Assembly: GCA_039029275.1 (NCBI GenBank)
Contig: JBCCGL010000007.1
Coordinates: 1-64,000 of the forward strand
DNA: 64,000 nt
Direction: 5' to 3'
Source: JBCCGL01 sp039029275
Lineage (GTDB): Bacteria; Pseudomonadota; Gammaproteobacteria; JBCCGL01
The notes under the pieces are model-generated. The model did not search any database and was not told the DNA's origin. It was given only the letters and a program-made list of their open reading frames with translations. Below, piece by piece: positions 24,874-34,700 of the stretch. Both the position numbers and the translations under genes were made by a program. Each line of letters opens with the position of its first letter. The first letter of the stretch is position 1.

Positions 24874-27735
24874 TCAGTAAGCGCTTAAATTTGAGATGAC
24901 CGAGCTTAGCGCTTTGTCGAACGCTGAGTGTTCAACCACCACGCTGGATAACCCTTCTTCCAGTTCTGTTCGAAACTCATCCAACTGTTTTTCTGCGGCC
25001 TTGAAACCCTCTCTGTCAACAAACACCAACAGTTCAGATTCGGGAATTACCACCGACAGTTTTGCGCGGATTTCCGGTTCACGATACCCGGTATACAGGT
25101 TGATCCAGGTGCCCGGTTTAATGTCTTCGGGTAATGATCGAAGCATTTCCTGAACACTGATAACGGTAACGCCGCTATGGTGCTCACTTGTCTCGCTTTT
25201 TGTCTCCTTATTGCTGACTTCCGGCGATTCGCTCGGATCATCGGAGCTGGCGTCCTGCTCTGGGTAGCCTTCCTGTTCCGCGTTGTCCGTAACGCTATCC
25301 GCGTGTATTGCAGTTTCAGGAGTTTGATCAGTCTCTGACTCTTCGTCGACTTCTACTTCTGTATCTAACTCCGGCGTTTGATCCGGTTTCAGATCAGCGC
25401 TGTGTTCATCGTACGTTGGTGTATCACGAAATTCGGTGCTGTCGAGATCAAACGCTTCAGGCTCGCGATGAGTTTCATCCAGAACAGTGGAATCGTCAGA
25501 GATTGCCTTGTCGTCTGTTGGAGTTAACGTTTCCAAGTCATCGATTGGCTCAGCCGCATCCGTCGACGCTCCTGTCGCGGGTGCAGATTGATCGGGTTCC
25601 TGGACGTGATTTTTAAGCTCCGGCAACAAGTCGCCAATTCCCAGTGCCATCGCGGTGGCGATGTCTTCTGCGCTTTCGTGACTGAGATCAAACTCCGGCA
25701 GCATTGAGGGAAAAGTCGATGACTCGTCCGGTGCTGCATTCGTGTTCTCCGGCTTGTCACTTTCTGGATCCGATGGCTCATCGGCAATTTCTGGCCCTGA
25801 GGATATTTCTGACTCTTGTTCAGCGGCTGTAGCAGTTGGCTCCGCAGGCGACTCCGTTTCTTTTCGGAGAATATCTTCGACCGTAAACGCCAGACTGTCA
25901 CGAAGATCGGCAACCGAATCGAGAACATCGACACGATCATATTTCTCACCGAGAAGCTCGTCCTCCACTTTTTGAGTTAAATCGGCAAATCGAGCCGCAA
26001 GAACATCGGCGGAATCACTAATATCAGATAGCTGCAATCCCCCAATGATTTCTTTCAGCGTATCGACACTGGAGAACCACTGTTTACTGTCTTTTCCGTA
26101 CTTGATGTATTTGTGATACATCAGGGTTGACCAGTGCTTCAACACCAGCTTGTGCGCCGCTTTCGGGAAGTTACGCCCGCGAATGTTACTTTTCAGCTCA
26201 CGTAAAACGATCTTGCGCGCATGTTGTCGCAATACCTGTTTTTGGGTTGCTGCCTCTTCTTCGCGCGCTTTAACTTCGTCCTCGTGGATGACCTTGTTGA
26301 GTTGGTCCAGCGCGACCTGAAACGCAACCACATCCTGATCGAAATTTTGCACAATGCCATCAACAACTGACTCGATCTTGGGGTATAGAGAGTCGTCTTC
26401 ACTGGTGACCGTTGTGCCGGCATTGGCCAATCGATTAAGGACGTTGCGCGAGGGATGGAACTGGTCGGTGAAAAAATTCGCATCGAGCATCGCGCTTTTG
26501 ATCACGGGTATCTGCAGGCGAAGAATCAAGGATTGGATGGCATCGGAGATATCGTCATCCTCAAACATCGCGTCGAACAGCAGCTGGATCAGATCGATTG
26601 TTTTTTCATCGAGTTGACTTACCTCATAGTTGGCTTGCGCGCTGTTGCGTTTACCGACCTCCGCCTGCAGCGCTTGCTTAAGTTCCTGTGGGGTTGCGAA
26701 CTGGTCACTCGATTGCGACTGTAACTGAGACAAGCCGCTCAATACGTCGCCGGTCGAAAGGAAATTTTCCTGCGTGTTTTGAGGCGGCTGCGCTGGTTTA
26801 CCACCAACACTATCTTGCAAAAACTGACTGAGTACCTGGACTGATTGGTAGTCCATTGCACCCGGATGCTGTGACTGGTACTGCGAGTAATTGGATTCCT
26901 CAAATGCCTGTAAGCGCGGATCTACTGAGAGCTGCGACTCCGCCGGATTGACGTAAGACTGTCTGGGTCCTGTCAATCCGCCGCCAATCCGTTTGCCGAC
27001 GAGTTGACCGACTGAAATCTTCGGCATCACCCCGGAACTGATCAAAAAATTGTTTAGCTCCCGATACAGGCTGCCGAGTTCCGCCATCAATTTATTGTCA
27101 AACAGTTTGTACAGTATCAGCTTGTTCTGAATTTCGATTTGCTCGCCAATTGGGGCGATAGCGTCACGAAAGGATTCGCAGATGTTTTTAGGTTCAATCG
27201 CTTCCTTGTGAAAAATATTGGGAGTGTTTTCGGCCAGAAACTCGATCCGCTTATTCAGGTGCAGTATTTCCTCCTTAAAATTTTGCATCGCCTTGGTATG
27301 CATTCCGCTGATGGCAACCATCTCTTCCATGCTGTCTTGATCAACCAATGAAAGTTCATCCTCGTCGAAACTGGCGTGTGAGTCTGAATCAAATTTTTGC
27401 GTACGCGGAGTAAAAGACTCGCCCAGAATTGTCGCGAATCCATGTTTGATATCGGTGCGCTCCAAACGTAGCATGCGCATGGTCTCGAAGTAAATTTGTT
27501 GGAGCTGATTGCTGTCCGCCTTTTCTGCGAGCGCGAAAAGCGTGTCGTCCGCACCGTCGAACATACCGTCCATCAGCGTCTCAAGCCCGATGAATAGCTT
27601 GCCCTTCAAGCCATCGACGATTTTGTCGAATTCGGCATGGTGCTGTTTGTTCGGTGGCTCGCTTTGCGGTGCCTTGGCTGTCATGGGCGGCTCTATTTTC
27701 GTAGTCGCTGGTGTGTTGTCGAATTTCTTCCACAC
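24874..27735 (-). CDS. DUF1631 family protein with a long acidic low-complexity region
   Basis: 953 residues from GTG 27733-27735; ATG at 27682-27684 (MTAKAPQSEPP) is a possible alternative start. The N-terminal two-thirds is the helical DUF1631 domain (for example ELSLVDQDSMEEMVAISGM near residue 125), whose function is unknown. Residues about 640-860 are an acidic region rich in Glu, Asp, Ser, Thr and Pro that looks disordered. A short folded domain follows (about 870-950: GTWINLYTGYREPEIRAKLS), with a PilZ-like flavour but without a clear PilZ RxxxR motif. Likely cytoplasmic. It is longer than common family members, mainly because of the acidic segment. Confidence 0.8.
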   Translation of the reverse strand: MWKKFDNTPATTKIEPPMTAKAPQSEPPNKQHHAEFDKIVDGLKGKLFIGLETLMDGMFDGADDTLFALAEKADSNQLQQIYFETMRMLRLERTDIKHGFATILGESFTPRTQKFDSDSHASFDEDELSLVDQDSMEEMVAISGMHTKAMQNFKEEILHLNKRIEFLAENTPNIFHKEAIEPKNICESFRDAIAPIGEQIEIQNKLILYKLFDNKLMAELGSLYRELNNFLISSGVMPKISVGQLVGKRIGGGLTGPRQSYVNPAESQLSVDPRLQAFEESNYSQYQSQHPGAMDYQSVQVLSQFLQDSVGGKPAQPPQNTQENFLSTGDVLSGLSQLQSQSSDQFATPQELKQALQAEVGKRNSAQANYEVSQLDEKTIDLIQLLFDAMFEDDDISDAIQSLILRLQIPVIKSAMLDANFFTDQFHPSRNVLNRLANAGTTVTSEDDSLYPKIESVVDGIVQNFDQDVVAFQVALDQLNKVIHEDEVKAREEEAATQKQVLRQHARKIVLRELKSNIRGRNFPKAAHKLVLKHWSTLMYHKYIKYGKDSKQWFSSVDTLKEIIGGLQLSDISDSADVLAARFADLTQKVEDELLGEKYDRVDVLDSVADLRDSLAFTVEDILRKETESPAEPTATAAEQESEISSGPEIADEPSDPESDKPENTNAAPDESSTFPSMLPEFDLSHESAEDIATAMALGIGDLLPELKNHVQEPDQSAPATGASTDAAEPIDDLETLTPTDDKAISDDSTVLDETHREPEAFDLDSTEFRDTPTYDEHSADLKPDQTPELDTEVEVDEESETDQTPETAIHADSVTDNAEQEGYPEQDASSDDPSESPEVSNKETKSETSEHHSGVTVISVQEMLRSLPEDIKPGTWINLYTGYREPEIRAKLSVVIPESELLVFVDREGFKAAEKQLDEFRTELEEGLSSVVVEHSAFDKALSSVISNLSAY

Positions 27736-27872
27736 TTAGCGGCAACAGAGCTAAAAATCTGAGCGATTGATAACCATTGAGTGGGTTTTTACGACCGTTG
27801 GTCAATTGCGGACCGAGGAATTCGTTTCAAAATAATTTATCTTATTAAAAACAAATATATAAATGATTTACT

Positions 27873-29216
27873 TCAAGTATAACCTGAGAATTTAACAGAC
27901 AGTCCTGCGCCCCCAAGCGGCGACTGAACCTGTTCGATTTTGCCGCCTAGGTTGTTCATCAAGTCGTGGACAATTGACAAGCCAAGCCCTTGTCCGCGGG
28001 ACTGATTGTCGGCGCGCACACCGCGTTCACTCAACGCGACCAAATCCAATGCAAAACCCGGTCCGTCATCAAACACGCTGATTTCGAGCGAAGAGCCGAT
28101 TTGCGACGCATTGATTAACACATTTTTTCGGCCGTATTTGCAGGCGTTTTCGATCAGGTTTCCTAGCACTTCCATGGCATCACCTTCGTGCAGTTTGAAC
28201 GAATACGAAGGATCGATCTCAATCGCAATTTTCAGAGTTTTGTCAGCGTAAACCTTGTTCAAGCTGTTGACGATGCGCTCAACCAGTGTGCGAACGTTCA
28301 CGCGATGCGAAATAGGCGACCGATTTGTTATCGCGACTGAACGCAGCTTGCTCGCGATGATGTCGTCCATCGTTTGAACCTGGTCCTTAAGCACTTCCGT
28401 GTGATGTGTCGAGCAGGCGTCATCGGCCGCTGCATTACGAATAACTGCGAGGGGTGTCTTTAGGCTGTGCGCGAGATCGTCCAGCGCGTTTTTGTAGCGA
28501 GTCTGACGACGTTGTTCATTCCGGAGGAGTTCGTTGAGACTGTCCGACAATGGCGTTAATTCCCGCGGGACGTCGTCCGGCAGCTGATCCCTGTTTCCGT
28601 TTTGTACCTCAGCGACTGCAGAGGTCACCCGCTTAAGAGGGTGCAAGCTCCAGTAAAGGACGATGATCAAGATAAGCAGTAAAAGGCCAGATGCAATGAG
28701 TAGAACAAGCCAAAGTTGTGTGTCAAAGCGTGACAGAACGCGATCAAAGGAATCCGTGTTTTGCGCGACATTGAAGACAAGCGTTTGCTCCCGCTCATTT
28801 TCGAGAACCCACTGCACGGTAAAGTGCATGTGAAAGAACTCATCGCCGTCTTGAATCTGCACACGACTCAGTTGCCACTCGCCGGGTATTGGGTCTGCGC
28901 GCTTGGGCAGTTCAAAAATCAACGAATTCGAACGCCATAGCGAACTGCCATTGAGCTCGTGTATTTGCGCGACAAGACCCGCGCCAGGTTGGTTCAACTG
29001 TCCATCTGGCAGGGCGAATTCGTCAACCACGAGCGTGCCGTCGTCCAAAAAGTCGGCGGCACCCAGAAGGCCATAGATCAGGCCTTGCAGACGATCAAAC
29101 TGTGCAGCCTGCGCGCGCTTTTCGACCGCTTGTTGAATTGCCACAGCGGTAAAAATCACAAACGCAGCGAGCACCACAACAGCACCGACGCCGAGTCGCG
29201 TCGCAATTGAATTCAT
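27873..29216 (-). CDS. PhoQ-like sensor histidine kinase
   Basis: 447 residues. An N-terminal helix (about 9-29), a periplasmic sensor of about 135 residues and a second helix (LWLVLLIASGLLLLILIIVL) are followed by a HAMP-like linker. The phospho-acceptor box is LDDLAHSLKTPLAVIRNAA. The ATPase has N-box ENACKYGRKN, G1 DDGPGFAL and G2 GQGLGLSIVHDL. The layout resembles PhoQ-type sensors paired with OmpR-like regulators. The start overlaps the stop of the response-regulator gene by 4 bp, so they are translated together. The signal is unknown. Confidence 0.93.
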   Translation of the reverse strand: MNSIATRLGVGAVVVLAAFVIFTAVAIQQAVEKRAQAAQFDRLQGLIYGLLGAADFLDDGTLVVDEFALPDGQLNQPGAGLVAQIHELNGSSLWRSNSLIFELPKRADPIPGEWQLSRVQIQDGDEFFHMHFTVQWVLENEREQTLVFNVAQNTDSFDRVLSRFDTQLWLVLLIASGLLLLILIIVLYWSLHPLKRVTSAVAEVQNGNRDQLPDDVPRELTPLSDSLNELLRNEQRRQTRYKNALDDLAHSLKTPLAVIRNAAADDACSTHHTEVLKDQVQTMDDIIASKLRSVAITNRSPISHRVNVRTLVERIVNSLNKVYADKTLKIAIEIDPSYSFKLHEGDAMEVLGNLIENACKYGRKNVLINASQIGSSLEISVFDDGPGFALDLVALSERGVRADNQSRGQGLGLSIVHDLMNNLGGKIEQVQSPLGGAGLSVKFSGYT

Positions 29217-29899
29217 TGTGTCGTGCTGCGTTCTAAGGTCATGCGATAGCCACGCCCACGCGCTGTTTCGATCGGGTTTAGGGTGCTATCCGGGTCAAGC
29301 TTCTTGCGCAATCGACGCACAAATACCTCGATGACATTGCTGTCACGCTCCAGTTCCTCGTCGTAGATGTGCTCACTCAGGGTAGATTTTGACACCATTT
29401 CCCCCGCGTGCAGCATCAGGTATTCAAGCACTTTATACTCGTAGGCCGTGAGCGAGACAATTTGCCCGTTACAGCGGACATCCTGTTGGCGTGTGTCCAG
29501 TTCGATTGGTCCGCAGGTGATTGTCGACTGCGCCCAGCCGCCGCTGCGGCGTAACAGCGCACGAATTCGGGCCAGTAATTCTTCCATATGAAAGGGTTTG
29601 GCAAGGTAGTCGTCTGCACCAGCCTCAAGGCCTTCGACCTTGTCCTGCCAGCGCGTTCGAGCGGTGAGGATTAAAATTGGGTAGGTTTTACCGCTGGCGC
29701 GCACCGCCTTGATGATCTCGATACCGTCCTGCCCCGGCAGTCCGAGGTCGACAATCGCAATGTCGATTGGCATTTCCTCGGCGAGATAAGCACCTTCGCG
29801 ACCGTCGCTGGCTTCATCTGTGGCGAAACCCTCGGCGCGCAGGGCGTCGATAATCTGCGTGCGCAGATCGTCGGTGTCCTCGATCACCAAAGCCCGCAC
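29213..29899 (-). CDS. PhoP/OmpR-family response regulator
   Basis: 228 residues: receiver domain with the phospho-acceptor Asp in IAIVDLGLPGQDGIE and the Lys of DDYLAKPFHMEELLAR, then an OmpR-type winged helix (about 125-225) ending EVFVRRLRKKLDPDS and ETARGRGYRMTLE. It forms the pair with the downstream kinase. The PepSY gene is immediately upstream (3-bp gap), an arrangement known for regulators whose PepSY partner is part of the same stress response. Confidence 0.95.
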   Translation of the reverse strand: MRALVIEDTDDLRTQIIDALRAEGFATDEASDGREGAYLAEEMPIDIAIVDLGLPGQDGIEIIKAVRASGKTYPILILTARTRWQDKVEGLEAGADDYLAKPFHMEELLARIRALLRRSGGWAQSTITCGPIELDTRQQDVRCNGQIVSLTAYEYKVLEYLMLHAGEMVSKSTLSEHIYDEELERDSNVIEVFVRRLRKKLDPDSTLNPIETARGRGYRMTLERSTTQ

Positions 29900-29902
29900 G
29901 AT

Positions 29903-30163
29903 TTACTCCGCGTCGATTCGCAGCACCCGAACTTTGCCGTTTTCTAACAGCTTGACGTCAAAGTAGGGCTTGGTGCTTTGCTGATTGCGCAACTTGACAC
30001 CCAGCACCTTGCCACCGCCGAGCTGTTTTTGCGCACGCTTTGCGGCCTCTTCGCGAGAAACGTTCGGTACCTGCTCGTTGGTGCTTGGCGGCGTTAACGC
30101 AAACCCTGACGAAGGAGAAAGCAAGGTCATGGATATGACCACTATGGCAATCGTTTTCAGCAT
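29903..30163 (-). CDS. Exported PepSY-domain protein
   Basis: 86 residues using ATG 30161-30163 (MLKTIAIVV), the start that gives a proper signal peptide of about 22 residues. One PepSY-like domain: VSREEAAKRAQKQLGGGKVLGV, then YFDVKLLENGKVRVLRIDAE. Such proteins sit beside PhoPQ-like systems and are thought to modulate the sensor or bind a protease. It is translated just ahead of the response regulator, so it is the first member of a three-gene unit; the glycine-zipper gene lies 31 bp further upstream. Confidence 0.88.
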   Translation of the reverse strand: MLKTIAIVVISMTLLSPSSGFALTPPSTNEQVPNVSREEAAKRAQKQLGGGKVLGVKLRNQQSTKPYFDVKLLENGKVRVLRIDAE

Positions 30164-30194
30164 AGTTGAGTGATTATATAGCCATGTCACCAAA

Positions 30195-30779
30195 TCAATA
30201 AGCGCTCGGTGTCACGTGAATATTGACTCGAATTCGATCACCCGGACGATGTTTCATGCGTGTGTAAAAAATCTGACCGTTGTATTCATAAGTCACGCGA
30301 TACGCGTCGATACGTTCTTCAGTGTGATACGTGTGAACGGTCTGGCAATGATTCTGAACCGTCGTATAGCCACCGTGACCATGGCGTTTCTTGCGATTGT
30401 GCGCATGTTCATTGCCGACAGCAGCGCCAATCAGCGTTCCGAGAATCGCGCCGCTGTGCTTGCCTTTGCTGCCATTGATCGATTTTCCGACCTTGTGACC
30501 GATTACGCCACCGATGATCCCTCCAACAATTGTGCTGCCCGCAGAATGGCTGTGCCCGTGCGAATGACTGTTGTGGTAAACCTCTTCCTGCCAGCATTCC
30601 TGATGCGGCTCACTGATTCGTACAGTACGGTATATCGGTTCAACGTGCGTAACCACCGCATGGTCAGAGTAACTGCTGCGGCTGTAGCCACCCGCAACAG
30701 CGATTGTTGCGCTCATCGCTAGACCCAGCGCCAGCGCCGCCACACCCAATTTAGGTTTTGCAATTGTTGTCAGTTTCAT
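30195..30779 (-). CDS. Exported glycine-zipper (2TM) surface-antigen-like protein
   Basis: 194 residues with a signal peptide (residues 1 to about 29). A glycine-zipper segment (STIVGGIIGGVIGHKVGKSI ... GAILGTLIGAAVGNEHAH) lies between His-rich stretches (NSHSHGHSHS; NRKKRHGHGG). The C-terminus has DAYRVTYEYNGQIFYTRM and PGDRIRVNI, as in the 17-kDa outer-membrane antigen family. The His clusters might bind metal, which is inference. It is upstream of the PepSY and two-component genes on the same strand and could be a target or sensor partner of that system. Confidence 0.85.
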   Translation of the reverse strand: MKLTTIAKPKLGVAALALGLAMSATIAVAGGYSRSSYSDHAVVTHVEPIYRTVRISEPHQECWQEEVYHNSHSHGHSHSAGSTIVGGIIGGVIGHKVGKSINGSKGKHSGAILGTLIGAAVGNEHAHNRKKRHGHGGYTTVQNHCQTVHTYHTEERIDAYRVTYEYNGQIFYTRMKHRPGDRIRVNIHVTPSAY

Positions 30780-30895
30780 AATTAGCTCCAGTGAAACGCG
30801 GCGATTGATACGGGTTTCGCCACTGTGAGAGCAAGATTACGCAGATGCCGCTGAACTCAAACTGAACGGGAAACGCAATGCCTGCGCGGGTGGGT

Positions 30896-31753
30896 TTAGG
30901 CGTCGCTATCGGGTTCGTAGGGCGTAATGGTTACCAGCATGCTGATGATCGGGTGATCGATATAGTGAAGGGTGCGGCTGCGCATGCGTCGATGTGATTG
31001 CATCACAAACGTTTGCAGCTTGTTTGCACTGCTCGTATTACGAACGCGTGTAATCGCCAAATTGGTGTGCACGTGCAGATACCGACCGAGCGAAACCGTA
31101 ACAGTTCCGTCGAACGGGTAAAGCTGAGCCGCATCGACAATATCGAACGCGCCCTGTGGCGGAATTGAATAAACCGGTTGGAAGTTGTCGATATGTGGAA
31201 TCGTGTGTTCCGGGATTTTTTTCTCCTCGACTGCATCGACTGACAGCTCGGGCGTCGCGATTGCGGGCTCTTGCAAGGCCGTGAACGCGTCGCGTGCAGC
31301 ATTTGCCGTTATCGCATACACGGGCAAGGGGTCACCGAGGCGTACATGAATGGGTACGGCAGATTCGCGATCGGTTCCGGCTTGCCGCCACGCTTGATGC
31401 ACCAGCAGACGATATCGACTGGATCGCTTGATGGCATCGGCTTCTATCGTCAGACGGTGCGTTTCGGCCGAGAGCAGGCGCGGTTGGGTTGAAAAACCGA
31501 CGAGTTCCGCGTCGTCTCCGGCTTGAGAATTCTCGCTGATTGAGAATGCGTCGGCATCAAGCATAAGCGCGTTGTTCAGGTTAGGCACGTAGGCCTGTAA
31601 CGGCCAATGCGTGTTGTTCGAGGTGGGAACGCTGACGTTTTCAAAGATAACGACTTCAACGTCGTACCAGCGAATTTCGTGATCGTCGGCGGCGGCGACG
31701 CCGAAAACGAACGCAGTCAAAAAAGCGGCAAATGACAAAACGGGTCGGAACAT
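30896..31753 (-). CDS. CsiV-family periplasmic protein
   Basis: 285 residues from ATG 31751-31753, which overlaps the mfd stop (ATGA). Signal peptide of about 22 residues ending GVAAADD. The N-terminal WYDVEVVIFENV and the C-terminal LHYIDHPIISMLVTITPY are the CsiV pattern. CsiV is a peptidoglycan-binding partner of the D-amino-acid-sensitive SxtR/PBP1A system in Vibrio cholerae; whether that partnership exists here is not visible. The mfd-csiV arrangement is typical of gammaproteobacteria. Confidence 0.85.
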   Translation of the reverse strand: MFRPVLSFAAFLTAFVFGVAAADDHEIRWYDVEVVIFENVSVPTSNNTHWPLQAYVPNLNNALMLDADAFSISENSQAGDDAELVGFSTQPRLLSAETHRLTIEADAIKRSSRYRLLVHQAWRQAGTDRESAVPIHVRLGDPLPVYAITANAARDAFTALQEPAIATPELSVDAVEEKKIPEHTIPHIDNFQPVYSIPPQGAFDIVDAAQLYPFDGTVTVSLGRYLHVHTNLAITRVRNTSSANKLQTFVMQSHRRMRSRTLHYIDHPIISMLVTITPYEPDSDA

Positions 31754-34700
31754 CAGGCGGCGGCCGAAGTGCAAAGCGAGTCGAGAAGCTTATCAACAAA
31801 GCTGATCCGGGTGTCAATTTCCATTAAGTCAGCTTCAAATCGAATCGCGGTTGGTCCGTCGAAGCGGTAAGTGCGAGGGTTGCGCTGTACCAATTCGATC
31901 AGTTGACCCATGTCGATATCGGGTTGGTCCGAAAACTTGAGTTTTCCGCCTTCGGCGTAAGCATCGCAACGGACAATCCCGAACTGCTGACACCGCAGTT
32001 TCAGCTCGGTGACGGTGAACAGCGACTGAGTCGCCTGGGGGAGCAAACCGAAGCGATCGATCAGCTCAACTTTGAGTTCTCGCAATTGTTCGGCGTCTTC
32101 GGCGCTGGCGATGCGTTTGTAAAGAATCAGTCGCGTGTGAACATCGGGCACGTAGTCTCCCGGCAGTAGCGCGGGCAGGTGCAAATCGACCTCAACCGAT
32201 GGTTTCAGCGGAGAATCGATGTCGGGAATCTCACCGGATTTCAATGCCTTGACCGCTCTTTCTAAGAGTTCGTTGTAAAGCGTGAAACCGATTTCCTGAA
32301 TTTGTCCGGATTGATCGTCGCCCAGGAGCTCGCCGGCACCGCGAATCTCCATGTCGTGCGTCGCGAGTGTGAATCCAACGCCGAGTTCTTCCAACGACTC
32401 AATCGCCGCCAGGCGTTTTTCGGCATCGCTTGTCATCACGCCTTTGGGGGGCGAAATCAGATACGCGTAGGCGCGATGGTGTGAGCGACCGACCCGACCG
32501 CGAAGTTGGTGCAGCTGCGCCAATCCGAGTTTGTCCGCGCGATTAATAACAATCGTGTTGGCGGTGGGAATATCGATACCGCTCTCAATAATCGTGGTAC
32601 ACACCAGCACGTTGAAGCGCTGGTGATAAAAATCGAGCATCACGGACTCCAGGTCTCGCTCGCGCATCTGCCCGTGGGCGATTCGAGCCTGGGCTTCGGG
32701 CACGATCTCCTCAATCGTGCGCGCAATCCGTTCAATGCTGTTGACCTCGTTGTGCAGAAAGTACACTTGCCCGCCGCGTGACAACTCGCGCTGCAGCGCC
32801 TCCCGAATCAGTGCGTCGTTCCATTCGTTTACAAATGTCTTGATTGCCAGCCGCTCAGACGGGGGGGTCGTGATGATCGACAGCCCGCGCATGCCTGCCA
32901 TGCTCATATTCAGGGTGCGGGGTATCGGTGTCGCGGTCAGAGTAAGAATATCGACCTCGGTGCGAAGGGCTTTTAAGTGTTCTTTATCGCGCACACCAAA
33001 GCGGTGCTCTTCATCGACAATGACAAGTCCAAGGTTGGCGAAATCGATGCCTTTCTGCAGCAGTTTGTGGGTGCCGATAACGATATCCACCTTGCCTGAT
33101 TTCAGGCCTGAAAGGACGCCGTCCTGCTCTTTTTTACTGCGAAATCGCGACAACGATTCGATCAAAACCGGCCAATCGGCGAAGCGGTCAGAAAAATTCT
33201 GGTAGTGCTGCTGTGCCAAAAGGGTTGTGGGTACCAACACCACGACCTGCTTGCCGCCGTCTACTGCAGCAAACGCCGCGCGCATCGCCACTTCTGTTTT
33301 GCCAAACCCGACGTCGCCGCAGACAATGCGATCCATCGGAGAGCTGGCGCGCATGTCGGCCACAACCTCGTCGATTGCGCGAGCCTGATCGGGAGTTTCT
33401 TCAAACGGAAACGCAGACGAAAAATGCGTGAAATTGTGTTCAGCGATATCGAACGCGTGACCGCTCCGCGCTTCACGGCGTGCATAAATTTCGAGAAGCT
33501 CGGCGGCTGCATCGCGGGCTTTTTCGGCCGCTTTGCGCTTGATCTTTTGCCATTGCTCGCCGCCGAGCTTGTGTAGCGGGGCATTCTCGGGGCTCGCACC
33601 GCTGTAGCGGCTGATCAGGTGGAGTGACGCGACCGGGACGTACAGCTTATCGTTACCGGCGTAGCTGAGGGTAAGGAACTCAGTGTTGGTACCGCCAACA
33701 TCGAGTGATGTCAGCCCCTGATAGCGTCCGACTCCGTGATCTATGTGCACAACCGGTGAATCGATCATCAAATCATTAAGGTTTGAGATGATGGTGTCGG
33801 CATCGCGCGTGGCTGAACGCTTTCTTCTCGTTTGCCGCGTTTTTTCGCCCAAGAGCTGCGCTTCTGCGATAAGCGCAATACCGTTTTCGTGCAAACATAT
33901 ACCTGATAAAAGACTTGAAGTAGTGACAGCAATATTATGATTTGATTGAATAAAATCAAGCCAGTTCTCAACATTGCTTGGATGAATTCGGTTCCCGTGG
34001 AGGAGATCAAGCAATGCTTCACGACGCCCCGCCGATTCGGCGCAAAACAGGACCCTACCGTCGAAGCCATCCATAAACTGCTGCAGGGAAGCCAGAGGAT
34101 GCTCGGCGCGGGCGTTTATCGGGAAGTTGCCCGGTAATCGCGTCGGAAAGTTGAAGCATTCTGTGTCAGCGAGCAGCTCGTCTTGCTCAAAGTGTTGACA
34201 TTCAATCGCGCTAAAACGGGCGAAGTCCAAGGCGACTTGGTCTGTGTTACTAAACAGCGTTTCTGGCGGCAGGAGTGGGCGTTCGATGTCGTGTCCGTAT
34301 TGATCGAAACGATAGGCGACCTGATCGAGATAGTCTTGTAGGGCGTGATCGCAGCCGGCCAGTCGGATCAGCGTCGCCTTCGCTGGCAGATAATCTGCCA
34401 CCGTTGCCATTGATTCAAAAAAGAGCGGCATGTAGTACTCGATGCCCGATGGCGCCAGTCCATTGCTGACATCCCGATAGATCGGAGAGTTCTTTGCCCC
34501 ACCGTCGAATACCTCGCGGAAGTTCTGTCGAAAACGGGTTATTCCATCCTCATTGAGCGGAAACTCGTGCGCGGGCAGAAGTTCAAGCGAGTCCAGGGTG
34601 TCGATACTCAGTTGCGTCTCGGCGTCGAACGTGCGGATGCTGTCGATTTCGTCGTCGAAAAAATCCACCCGAACCGGTGTCTCCGTGCTCATCGGGAAAA

